From: Hevea brasiliensis
Lineage: Eukaryota > Streptophyta > Magnoliopsida > Malpighiales > Euphorbiaceae
NCBI RefSeq assembly: GCF_030052815.1
Contig: NC_079507.1
Span: 53,455,571 to 53,519,570, forward strand
Reading direction: 5' to 3'
Length of the DNA stretch: 64,000 nucleotides
Shown here: one piece after another, positions 11,925 through 23,800 of the stretch
Position numbering within the stretch: position 1 is the stretch's first letter
Layout of the letters: each line of letters begins with the position of its first letter
Made by a program: the position numbers and the translations under genes
The notes under the pieces: model-generated
Told to the model about the DNA's origin: nothing
Databases searched by the model: none
What the model saw: the letters and a program-made list of their open reading frames with translations, nothing else

Positions 11925-13600
11925 TTTAGCCTCTTAATTTTAGAGATTATATATTTTATTTTTTTTCCCTTAATTTTAATTTTATTACAATAACATCATT
12001 AAATTTTTAGATTTTGATCTGAGTTAAAAAAAAAAAATCATTATAACTAGATTAACTGAACCAACTTAATCTAATATATATTATCATATATATCAAGTGG
12101 CTAATTTAAAATTATGTGGTTTCTTAAGCAATCTTTTTATCTCGCCATGCTTTGATTTTATGGTTTATCTCAATTAATTAAAATTTATATCATTTTTAGC
12201 ATTATTGTTAGCATAGTTGTCATAATTTTATTCTTTTTTCTGATGAAAATTCAGTATAATTATATTAATTTGATATATAATTTAAATCTAATGTATTATT
12301 ATTATTATTAACTTACTTTATCTATTTCATAATTAAATTGAGTTTCATAAAAATAATTTGAAAATATTATTTTATTATTTTAGTGTTTTTATAAATAAAT
12401 ATGTGAAATTTAATTTTAAATTAATTTTTAATTTTCTCTAACTAATATATTTTAAAAAATATTATTTTAATAGTAACTCTACCAATAATGTTAAATTATC
12501 CAAATTAAAGTCTTTACTCCTCACGCCAAGTAAATGGTTATAAACTCAATTCTTTCTAATACCACAAAATAAAAAAGCAAAATACCAGTGAAAATGGCAG
12601 AATCAATTCTTCCCGATGAAAAAAAAAAAAAAAAAAAAAACAAAGTAAATGAAATAAATGATAAAAAACAAAGGCTCGGTTCAAAACAGTTTCTCTCTCA
12701 CTTTTGATGCTAAAGCTATCCTTAATTCAAATTGCCTGTTGAAGAAGACCTTGCTTATCGAATCCTATTTTAGAATGCAATGCATGGAAATATCCTTGAT
12801 GGTAACTAAAATATTACCCTCCTAACTTTTAACTTTTAGAGGTTGAGAGAAAGTTTTGACTAAAGTAAAAAGGATGATACCACTATTTTTACATTTAATA
12901 GCTAATCCAATAGCTATTTTTCCAAACACTTCTACTTTAAATCACTATATAAATTGTTAACCATTAATTACTGATATCTAATAGCTAACAACTATTAAAA
13001 CAACTCATAACTACTTAAAATAAAGGGACTAAATAGAAATTTGATCAGCATTAACTAATTGAATAATTAATGGAGGGACTAAATAGTTTAACAGAAGTAA
13101 AATACAGAGACTAAATATATTTTTCAAAATATAAAGATTAAGTATTAGTTTTATCAAAATATAAGAACTAAATAATAATTTAACCTAAGAAAATTCATTT
13201 GTCAAAAGAAGGAAAATGGAATTGTAAACCGTGTGGATCCCATAAGGAAAATTGAATACATACTGAAGTATTAGAGGGGCAAAGAAAATAAATGTTAGAA
13301 AGCGTGTAATTTGGAGAGCTCATGTTATAGAGTTAGAATTATTGTTGGGAGAAAATAAGAGTAATTAAATTTTTTTTTTCTTCATTTTAATTTATTACAA
13401 TAAAATCATTAAATTTTAATTTAAGTTACAAAAAATCACTATAACTATTAAATCGGTTTTTCAGTTGTCATATTAACTAGATAGTGTGCAATTTTTAACT
13501 GTTGTCTCTCAACTTTAATGTGTTATAATAAAATTATTTAACTTTAATATGTATTAAAAATATAACTCAAATCACACATTGTTTTAGAGACAACTCCAAT

Positions 13601-13889
13601 TAGGGGTGTGCAAAAGGTCGGTTCGATTTTGAACTTAACCGAACCGATAAAACTGAAAATCGAAAATAAAAAATATTAAAAATCGAACCAAACCAATTAA
13701 TAAGAGAAAATCGAACCAAATCAAACCAATAAATATCGGTTCGGTTTGGTTTTAAACCGATCAAACTGAATTTTTTAAAATTTCATATTTTCTACATTAA
13801 ATCTAAATGATAAAAACATAAAAACAAAAAAAAAATTATAAATCAAAACTAAAAAATTTTAGGGTTCTGTTCGGTTTTCTTTGATTTCC

Positions 13890-13947
<58 letters not shown>

Positions 13948-14070
13948 CGGTTCGGTTCGATTCGGTTTTTTTTGATTTTTTGTGAAAATAACTGAACCGA
14001 AGCGATTAACAGAAATTATCAAAAATTATAAACCGAACCGAACCGATTAAACCGAAATCTGCTCTCCCCT
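13601..14070. mobile_element. hAT-type MITE, 470 bp
   Basis: The ends are imperfect inverted repeats: TAGGGGTGTGCA on the left and the complement of TAGGGGAGAGCA on the right. The element is flanked by an 8-bp target duplication with one mismatch (ACTCCAAT at 13593-13600, ACTCAAAT at 14071-14078), as expected for hAT transposons. The interior has many GGTTCGGTT / AACCGAACC motifs and a TA microsatellite and no coding capacity. It must have been mobilised by a transposase encoded elsewhere. There is no equivalent near the intact RLP, so it inserted after duplication. Confidence 0.82.
13893..13943. repeat. (TA)n microsatellite
   Basis: About 25 uninterrupted TA dinucleotides inside the MITE. 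Confidence 0.95.
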
Positions 14071-14945
14071 AACTCAAATACTAAAGCTCAATGGTGAATT
14101 AATTATTTTTTTAATCTTTAGTATTAATTGTGCATGTTTTTATATTTTCTATTATATATCAAGTGGTAACAGGTATATATACTATATGTTATTATATATC
14201 AAATGGCTAATATAAAATTATCTGGTTTTTTAATTTTTTTTTCATCTGTCCATGCTTTGATTTGTGATTAATATGTATAAATTAATTAAAATTTATATCA
14301 TTTTTAGTATTATTAATTTATTAGTATAGTTATCAAATTGATTTTTTTTCTAGTGAGATTTAAGTATAATTTATTCTAAAACTATATTGATTTGATTTAT
14401 AATTTAAATATTATTATTATTAACTTACTTTATCTATTTCATAATCAAATTGAGTTTAGTGGATAAAAAGTGTTTTTTTAGGAAAAGTATAACTTTTGGT
14501 ACTATTGAAAAAAATAGTTTAAAAAAAATTATTCATAGTATTTTTATGACTAAATATTTGAAATTTAATTTAAAATTAATATTTAATTTTCTCTAATTAA
14601 TATATTTAAAAAAATATTATTTTAACAGTAGCTCCATCAAAATAATATTGCTAAAGTATCTGTCCTAAGTTGAAGTCTTTCCAATATGACGAAATAAAAA
14701 GCAGATCAAACCAATGGAAATGATAGAGCCAATTCTTTCATATGGAAAGTAAGAAAGGAAACCGAGTAAATATGAAATAAATGATGAAGGCAATAGAGGC
14801 TTAATTCAAAAAAACTTTTCTCTCACCTTTGATGCTAAAGATATCCTTAGTTCAAATACTCAACTGAAGAAGACCATGCTTATGGAATCCTATTTTAGAA
14901 TGCAATGCATAGAAACATCCTTGATGTTGATAGCCACTTGTGGAA

Positions 14946-16627
14946 ATTTACCAGTAGTAGTCTTCTTTCATTTTTTTTTTAACTTTTTTTTGTTAGAATC
15001 ATTATATTTTCACTTTTTTTAAACTTGCATCAGTATTAATTTGTCAATATTGTCAATTCGTTTGATAGGCATTTGTGGTAATTTAGAAGTACTATCAATT
15101 CATTTGATGGGCGCTTGTGAAAAATTGGGAATACTTGTTTGATTTTTCTAACTCGTATTTTAATTTTAAAAAAATGATTTAGATTCTATTTTATAGATTT
15201 TTCTTATCTAAATCTAATACATAAAAAAATATGAGATTTTCATGTAAAAAAAATTCAATATATATAATGTATTTTAATTAAGTACATGATAAACTGGATT
15301 TAAAGAAGTACATATATTAACAACGGAGAGAAAATGAAGTATTTTACTTTTTAAAATGCTAAGTTTTTCCAGACTAATTATCAATAAAATATTTTGCATA
15401 TGAAAAAAAAAATAATGGAGAAAATAAAATGCCAATATTCTTATAATTTCATTGTCCATTGAAAATTGAAATAAAAAGAATGGTGTCATGTTGTGATAAA
15501 GTCAATGTAATTAATTAATGGGAACATTTTATTTCTTGACTTCCCTTAACTCAATATCAATAAGCATTTTTGTGTAGTAATTGTAACATGTCTTGACGTA
15601 ATGCAATTAAAGAAAGTAGAACTGTAAATTTTTAATCTTGCATGCTGTTTGCATGTTACTACTATTGATTATTGATTAATGCGAAGGTAATTGTGTTTTG
15701 CGTTCTGTGCTTGTTTATTTGTTATAAGTTTATGCTTAATTTGTGCTGGAAATTGGTAACTGTGCTATAAAATTATTTGGTTTCAAATGGAATGCAAAGC
15801 TGGCTTTTGTTCTGTTAAGAAATATGGTTTTATCTGCTTTCTAAATCCGTACAACTGTGTCATTTTCACTGTTTGAGTTGTTGCTTCATTTTTGTTGGGC
15901 CAACAGTGTTTTCAAGTAGATTGGATAGAAATTCAATATTGGGGAATTGGGGTTGTTATAGGATCTGATATAAGATATCATTTTTGTCTGCTTTCAAAGG
16001 GCGCAAAAAGAAATACTTTTCACTGGTTATTTCTCCGGCATTACTTTTCAGAAATTTGGTTTCTATTCATTTTTACAAAATTGACTTTTTTTTTTTGGCT
16101 GGGAACTCTGAAATTTTAAATTTTAGATACCCAAACACCTTCCTCTTTTCCTGTTTAGAGGTGTGCTTCTTTCATTGTTAGCTTGTTGTTTTGTAGTTAT
16201 GACTTTTCCTTTTCAATGTTTTTTAAAATATACTCAGAGTTGCCTCAGTATGGCTTGTATTTTGTTCTCTTCTTAACAATTCCTTTGTTTATATCAAAAT
16301 TTGAATTTATCAAGTATATGGAATGAAGTAATTGTATTGAAGATTGAACTTGTGTAACAAATGGGATTAATTAAATCTATCAGAAATATCATGCATAATA
16401 TACAGGTTGAACATTTTATTTGATGAAATTGCTTACGGATGCTCTCCAGTTGAAATCACTGCTGGTTTGATTTATTGTGTTTAAGCTTTATCTTGTTATG
16501 CACTAGAATTGGACTTCAGCCAACAACTTTACTGTTCTGAACTGATTTTTACTTGTTTTTCTCTCTCTTAGTAGATTTTATTTTTATGAAGATTTATCTT
16601 GTGTAACATCTTATTAGGATTTGCAAG
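14946..16627 (+). other. Upstream region of the DCD gene, likely with a 5'-UTR intron
   Basis: About 14946-15150 still resembles 26130-26300. From about 15600 the sequence becomes T-rich and intron-like on + and ends in TTATTAG at 16611-16617, a good splice acceptor 10 bp before the DCD start codon. The coding exon is therefore probably preceded by a 5'-UTR intron. The non-coding first exon and promoter could not be located. Confidence 0.4.
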
Positions 16628-18363
16628 ATGGACAGCATGCAAAGCTTTTGGCAATTGGGTGACGAGCTTCGAGGACAATCAAAAGTCTCAGAGGATCACA
16701 AGTGGTTAATGGCTGCGTCTAAATTGGCTGAGCAGACAAGGTCCAAGGGTGAACGCATGAATAATCTTGATCTTTCCAAGGGTTTGGCAGAAATAAGGCC
16801 AAGGGACAAGATTGGATTTCAGGAAGATAATAAATTTGAAAGCCTTAACTTTAATATGTTGAACTTGGAATCCAAGATGATAGAAAATGTGGGCAAAAGT
16901 TGTTTCAGAAATGGTGTTTACAATATGAATGCAGTGTACCAGAAAAACAACATAAACAATATTGGAAATCTGACTGGTAGCAAGTATGGTGGTAACAGTC
17001 AGAATATCAAAGAGCCCAACAACAACAACAATAACAGCAATAACAACAATGAGAACAGTGCAAATAATGCAGTTGACAAAAGGTTCAAGACTCTGCCTGC
17101 GACAGAGACACTTCCACGAAATGAGGTCCTTGGAGGATACATCTTTGTCTGTAACAATGACACTATGCAGGAAGACTTGAAGCGCCAGCTATTTGGTAAT
17201 TTGTTTCTCTGTCTTTTTCCTTTTGCTTGTTAGTTTTCCCCTAGACAGGACGTTACTTTTGGTTTGATACGTCTAACCAGTGTCTTATGGGAAGCATATT
17301 ATTGTGTAATTAATATGTTCTGAGTTCTGATCATGAGAGTGTTTCATATCATTCTTGTAACCCTGGATCTCTAGCGGTAAACCATATGATGCTTGTGTTC
17401 TTATGTTAAGCGTTGCGACACAGCTTTGGTGATGATATTAGATATAGATGATCTTTAGGATTTTTTTTTTCCTTCACTAACAATGTTGGATAAATAATAC
17501 TGATATACTGATTGTTACACCCATTGAATAGGTTTACCACCAAGATATCGAGATTCTGTTCGGGCAATAAAACCTGGCTTGCCACTCTTTCTTTACAACT
17601 ACACTACTCACCAGTTGCATGGTATATTTGAGGTTTGTTCTCAAACACTGTTGATTTAATTGTTAGTGTACAAACCTGATTCAGGAGCTTTCTGCTCTGA
17701 TCTGTGTGTTATCCATCTGCCAACTTTTTTTGATTGATAACCTTAGTTTAGTAATTCTAAGTTCATTCTGATCTGGATTTGTTGTGTGAAAATGGTGCTT
17801 TGAGATGATGTTGTGGTGACATTTGGAAATTCTCTTTTTCAGAAAAATATATTCAACATGTCTATATCCTCGTCTGAGGTTTTCTGTTTGTTGAAATCTT
17901 TTGCTTTTCAAAATCTTGTACAGGCAGCAAGTTTTGGGGGTAGACATTGACCCAACTGCTTGGGAGGACAAAAAATGCAAAGGCGAGTCGAGGTTTCCTG
18001 CTCAGGTAAAAGTTGTATTGATGATTTTGAGGACTCCATTTGATATATATCTGAAAGGATTTACTCATTATATCATTTGTCTTTTTATGCTTAATAAATA
18101 GGTGAGGATCTGTGTTAGAAAACTCTGCAAGGCATTGGAAGAGGATGCTTTTAGGCCAGTGTTGCACCATTACGATGGCCCAAAGTTTCGTCTTGAACTC
18201 TCAGTTCCTGAGGTAAGATGTTGCCTTGTTCTTTATCATTGTCATCTACTTGAAGGAGAACTTGTTGTATGAGTCAAAGTTGGGTTCTGAAAGGCTTATT
18301 GTGGTTGTTGTACAGACCCTGGATCTGTTAGACCTTTGCGAACAAGCAGGCTCTCCAGCTTAA
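16628..18363 (+). CDS. NRP: DCD-domain protein, B2/NRP (asparagine-rich) type
   Basis: Five coding exons: 16628-17195, 17532-17632, 17928-18005, 18102-18212 and 18316-18363, all with GT-AG introns, giving 301 residues. The N-terminus (MDSMQSFWQLGDELRG) and a poly-Asn run near residues 130-147 match the plant B2/NRP family. The C-terminal half is the DCD (development and cell death) domain, from GGYIFVCNNDTM through LPPRYRDSV to GPKFRLELSVPE. NRP proteins of soybean and Arabidopsis link ER and osmotic stress to programmed cell death. The oddity is exon 3. With the usual acceptor (exon starting 17924) the frame reads AASFGGRH then stops, because two bases appear to be missing where the family has S/T-N before IDP. 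Using the AG four bases further on (exon from 17928) keeps the frame. It lies tail-to-tail with the RLP gene. Function is assigned by family; exon 3 is inference. Confidence 0.85.
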
Positions 18364-20857
18364 GCAAATTGCTTGCTGAATATGCAAATGTAGTAGGCTT
18401 TGCGGTGCATGTTAGCTGCCTGCTTTTCACAGATTTTCCGTAGAGCGTAAGCTTGGGGTTTAAGTCTGTTGGGTGAAATCTTGTTGAGAAAAGTAGGAAT
18501 GGCATGTGAGCCAGCTGAATAAACACATTTGTGTGTTGTGAAGGTACTTTTAAGCCTTGGTGGCTTAATGTTTTATAGTACCTATTATCTTATAGACAGA
18601 CTTCCAAGATGTAAAAGAGAATGAATGATAGGCTGTAATGATCAAGTCCTCAGAAGAGGAAGGCCTTTGACGTATGCATGTAAACTGAGCGTGTGACACT
18701 TGTTTGTTATGTTGAGCATCCACGTGGAGTTCTAATCTAATTGTTTTTAAATTCTAATTTTACAAGTTGGTGGAATCCTCCTTGGGTTGCTATATTGTTG
18801 CCTATTAGAAAAGCACAGAACAGGATAGGGGAGCTTGTAAGTGGGAATCACACCCCCCATTTCTTGGTAGGCGTTTATGCTAGCAAATGAATGTCATGGG
18901 TATGATTTTATTTGCAGTATTTATTTTTCAGTGTGAGATATTGATAACGCTGTTCTGCTGCCATAAGGAGCTAATGGATTGATGTTTATCAGTGTTTTGG
19001 CCTTGTTGTTTGTGACTTGTTGTGGAAGAATTAAAATGGTTCATTAGAGAGAATCCTTCAATCCCTGAGTATTTCGGAGACTCAATTTTAGAATGAATTT
19101 GGCTTCCATTTCAACTAGCTTTTAGATATAAAAGTAAAAGAAAAAAAAATCAATGAAAATTCTTTGAAATATAAATCTCCTCAATCAGCAAATAGAAAAC
19201 ACAACTTTGAAAACACAAGTATGATAATCCACAAATCTACAATTCACAAAAAGTTGATTTTTTTCCAAATGTGAAAAGTTGCAATTGAACTTTTAAATGC
19301 AACTTTTCTTGCTGTGAGTGACCTTTGTGATAATATTTATTTTCAAGCATATAAATATTTTCAATATGAAATGACAAACACCACCCATCCATAGGATCTA
19401 AAGATGCACTAAGAACAAACAGCTCAACTGCATCTTCTCTAAATTGACTGTTTATTTCTTATATTCATAGCACTAACATTTTTAAGCTTTAACCATCAAA
19501 ACTGACAAAGTTCCATTAACGAGGCACCCCATATACATTGCTGGAGTAATGATTACATTAAAAAAAAAAAAATGGAAGTTCCATTACGGAGGCATTGCAT
19601 GTCCTTATGAAGGGATGAATGTGAGAAACAGGCCAGCAATTGGTTATAGCAGAATTGTGTGAGACCGCCATGGTTAGGAGACAGTGGTTACGGCCCCTTT
19701 GTTCATCACTTGGTTCACATATTTGGGTGGGGAAAATTCAACAACCAAGCTCAGTTGAAGGTGGAGGATGGCATGGGCTTTTGGTTTTGGCAGTAGCTAG
19801 CTATTAGTGTATTTTTTTTTTAGTGCTAAATTTTAGTCAATAAAATTCAGTCTTTAGCTTTGTATTTTTGTCTCCCATTTTTCAACAACATTAACGAGAA
19901 ATAACAATGCATGGGTACCATATTTCAACAAAATTAGCAAGTAATAACAACGCTGTCCTGTCTTCTTGCAATCTAAAATTCTCAAGCATATCTTAAATTA
20001 AAAAAATGATGAAATATTTACATGACATTGAAAGGCTATTTATCGAGTATAAGAACATTCTTTATAGGAAGAGGTGCTAAAGAAACCCGTTACATGCTAT
20101 AGAACTTTTAGATCTCTAATAAACTGAATAAATTTAACTGATTTGTTACAAAATTCTTCATTACAAAAGCAATCAACCAACAAATTCAGCAACTTGGTGG
20201 AAGATGTTGTGGAGAAATTGATGACACTTCTCAACGTTATTTCAATGGAGGATGGTTAGAGCAAGCCTTCACAAGTTCACATGTTGGAAATTTTCTTGGT
20301 AATAACTCTGAACCATGGTAAATCCTTGTGTCTCTCACTTAGCCAGAAAGCCCTATTTTCTTGTCTCTCACACAACAAAACAACTAGATCATGTTGGGAA
20401 AAGGTTGGCATGTTAAACTCAATTCTTCATGTCCACAAGGAATGGAGAATTTCAGAAAGAGTTTCATTTCTTATGATATTAGCAGCAAGTATAATTGACA
20501 AGGTAAATAGCTCAATCTCCTTAGTCTTACAGAATTTGAATTTGCCACGCTAGTAATTTACAATATTTGTATATTTTTGTATATATAATTGACGAGGTAA
20601 ATAGTTTTTATAGTTATTAGTCAATTTTTTTTTCTTACTTAATTATTTTTATTTAAATCTATACGACAGTCACAAAACCACACACGAAGCCCTCACAACA
20701 GTGGGGCTTTTCATTTTTTATTAAACTCAATTCAAAATTACAAAGTAATTGCACAACCATACAAAAACATCGTCACAACAAACATAAAGCTAAACTCATA
20801 CCTAATTATGTAGACGTGCATAGCCCATCCCCACATATATTTGTTTTGGACAAAACT
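18182..20857 (+). repeat. Tandem-unit 3' flank, reference copy
   Basis: Interval covering the end of the DCD gene and the space to the RLP stop codon, duplicated at 2125-3505 and 5955-8290. Apart from the DCD exons it holds no recognisable gene. Small open frames such as 20281-20553 resemble nothing and are not conserved in copy B. Confidence 0.75.
20717..20722 (-). terminator. Candidate poly(A) signal of the RLP gene
   Basis: AATAAA on the minus strand, about 135 bp downstream of the RLP stop codon. The pseudogene copy has AATGAA at the matching place. Confidence 0.4.
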
Positions 20858-23800
20858 CTATAAACCATGACCTTTCACAAATCTAGCAACATTTACATAA
20901 TACCACGCCATAAATTTGTCCCACAAATTATCTAGAAAATTGAAATATAAATGCCTCCATCTTCTATTAAACACTAAAGGACCCATTACTGCCCAAAATC
21001 CTACCACAAATCCTGGTGCAATGCTCACATAGAAATAGAACCAAGCAAATGATTCAGACCCTTTGTCATCTTCTCCTCTTTCTATCCCAATAGGAGGCAT
21101 ATCACCATCAACATTGCAGTTCTTGATGAGTGGAAGGCCACAAAGTTTGTTGCCGCTGAAAGTAGATGGATCAAAGCCTTGCAATTGAGTGCCTGAAGGT
21201 ATTATTCCTGATAACTTGTTGTTGGATAAATTCAATCTACTCAAAAATGTCAAGCTTGACATACTTAGAGGAATTTCTCCAAAAAGTTGATTCTGAGAAA
21301 AATCAAGAGATTCTAATGCTTTCATATTTCCTATTTCCTCTGGAATTCTTCCACTCAAAAGATTATGTGACAAATTCAATGAATGCAATGCCTTAAGCTT
21401 TGTTATTTCTTCAGGAATAACTCCTGATAATTCATTATTTGAGAGGTCCATACTTCTAACGAAATTCAGATTGGTGGAATATTCAATCATTTCTCCCTTT
21501 GTCATAATTGAGGAACTATCAGAAAACACCAAATCAACAAAATTAAGGAGAATCCGACCTTGCTCTCCCATACCAACATAACTTTCATTTACCATTGCAC
21601 TGAAGTTATTGATACATGTTGGTATGGTACCATTGAGGTTGTTATTAGCAAGATCCAAGATTTGCAAATGAGTCATGCGGCAAAGCTCTATAGGCATGTG
21701 ACCATGAAATTGGTTCCCACGAAGATTAAGAATAACCATCTGTGAATAATTTTGATTCTCCAGCCATGTTGAAATATTTCCCCCCAAACTATTTTCATCC
21801 AATTCAAGTACCATCAATTCTTCGCAATGTTCAAGAGACAATGGTATTTCACCAAAGAGAGTATTGTTGCGAAGATTTAAGTACCCGAGGCGACTTAGCA
21901 TCCCTATGGAACTAGGAATTTTTCCACTGAAATAGTTGTCATTTAATTTTAAAACTGCTAAATATTCCCAATTCATCCAACAATCAGGTATCTCTCCGGA
22001 TAGATGATTTTTTCCAAAGTTAAGCAGCATAGTGAGCACATCATGCGTTCTATGACATAGAAAGGTGAATAATGATCCAGAGAGTAAATTATCGGAAAGA
22101 TCTATCCAATAGGAAGATACATTAGGCAATGGGCCGTTGAATTTATTTGAACTCAAGTCGATGGAGGACAAACTATAATCAGTAGTGGACAAATATGGAA
22201 TCTTGCCATGCAATTGGTTATGAGATAAATTAAGATTAGAAAGTCTTAAAGACCAATCACTGAACCAAACAGGAAGGGTACCTGAAATTTTTGAGTTTGA
22301 CAAGTCTAGAAAGACTAACTCCTTCAGTGAACGGAGCCATCTAGGAAGTTGAGGTCCAACATCCCAAGATCGCAAAGACATTTTTTCAACAAGTTGAAAA
22401 GGTGGAATCCAATGAGGATTGACTCTTAAAATCAGTTGGTTATGAGAGGCATCAAAATATGTCAGATTTGTAAGGTTTGCAAAGTGAATTTCGGAAACTT
22501 CACCCTCTAATGAATTATGAGAAATATCTACATCTACTAAATTTTCAAGGGCTCCAAAACCTATGGGGAGACTTCCATTCAGTTTGTTATTGGAAAGGCG
22601 TAGAGACGTCAAGGAAGTCAACACACCCAAAGTGGCCGGAATTTGGTGAGCAATCGAATTATCGGAAAGATCGAGAGAATCCAGATTCTTGAATTGTCCA
22701 AGAAGATTATTTAAATGACCTGATAATTGACAATTAGATAAAGACAACACCTCTATCCCATTTGAAACACATCCAAATAGAATTTCAAATACCTCATTTA
22801 TCTCTTGGCTTAGATTGTTGCTGACCAAATCGAGTGACCTCAACTTGCAAAGATTTTTGAATGATGCCGGAATTCCTCCTTCAAGTTTATTGAATGACAA
22901 GCGAAGTTTGTTGAGGGTAGTCAAGTTTCCAATGACACTTGGAATTCCTCCTTCAAGTTGGTTGCCTGACAAGTCAAGGTTGTTGAGGGAAGTCAAGTTT
23001 CCAATGGCACTAGGAATTGCTCCTTGAAAATTGCAGTGTGTCAAGTCGAGACTGTTGAGGGAGGTAAAATTTCCAATGGCACTTGGAATTCCATCAAGCA
23101 ACTCAAAATTATAGGAAAGGCGAAGAAGCTCAAGCCGGGGAAGACCATGTAACCAAAAGGCCATTGAAGAATTAAAATTATTATGAGACATATCAAGCTC
23201 CTTAAGTGAAGTTATATTTTGAAGTTGAACAGGGATTGGTCCAAAAAAATTATTATATGAAAGATCAAGAGAAGTCAAAGTTGGAATGTGAAAAATCCAA
23301 CTGGACACAGAAGATTCACCAAAACTATTTCCTGACAAATCAAGGATGGCAAGCGATGAAAAGTTGATGTTGGAAGGAACCTTATGACTTAGTGAACAGA
23401 GTGACAAGTGTAACTCTACCAGAGAGGGGAGTTTGTTCATCGCATCCAACCAATCCAAGGCTTTACTAAGATTCACATAACTCAAGTCAAGGAATTCTAA
23501 TGATGAGAGACTAGAGAGCCAATCTAAATTCTCAACATATATCTCATGATAATAATAATAATAACCACCTTCGAGATTTAGATATTGCAAATTTGAAAGA
23601 TTTCCGATTTGATGAGGAATCATTCCTCCAAATCCTGCTCCGGAGAAGTTAAGGTATCTTAAACTCTGCATAGAGCCAAGGAATTTGGGAATGTGAACTC
23701 CTTCAAAATTATTGTTGCTTAGGTCTAGATACTTCAAATGCTTCAAGTTGAGTAAAGATTGACTAATCTTACCTCTGAATGTCGACCTCTCCCAATATTC

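Larger units (their letters stand above)
11925..14945. repeat. Two AT-rich tandem units upstream of the RLP pseudogene
   Basis: About 11925-12800 and 13365-14945 (the latter carrying the MITE) are diverged copies of one AT-rich unit. Shared landmarks are a TATTATTATTA run, then CTTTATCTATTTCATAAT, then TGATGCTAAAG and TATTTTAGAATGCAATGCAT. Related pieces lie at 25030-25310 and 25495-26130 beside the intact RLP. A stretch at 13195-13360 matches the RLP-proximal sequence at about 24600-24770 (ACCGTGTGGATCCCAT), which suggests that another promoter region was once here. No gene is seen. Confidence 0.6.

Noticed and set aside
21166..23027. Several plus-strand open frames opposite the RLP (also 8599-10461)
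   Set aside because: They are antisense shadows of repetitive LRR coding sequence and exist in both copies only because the sense strand is conserved.
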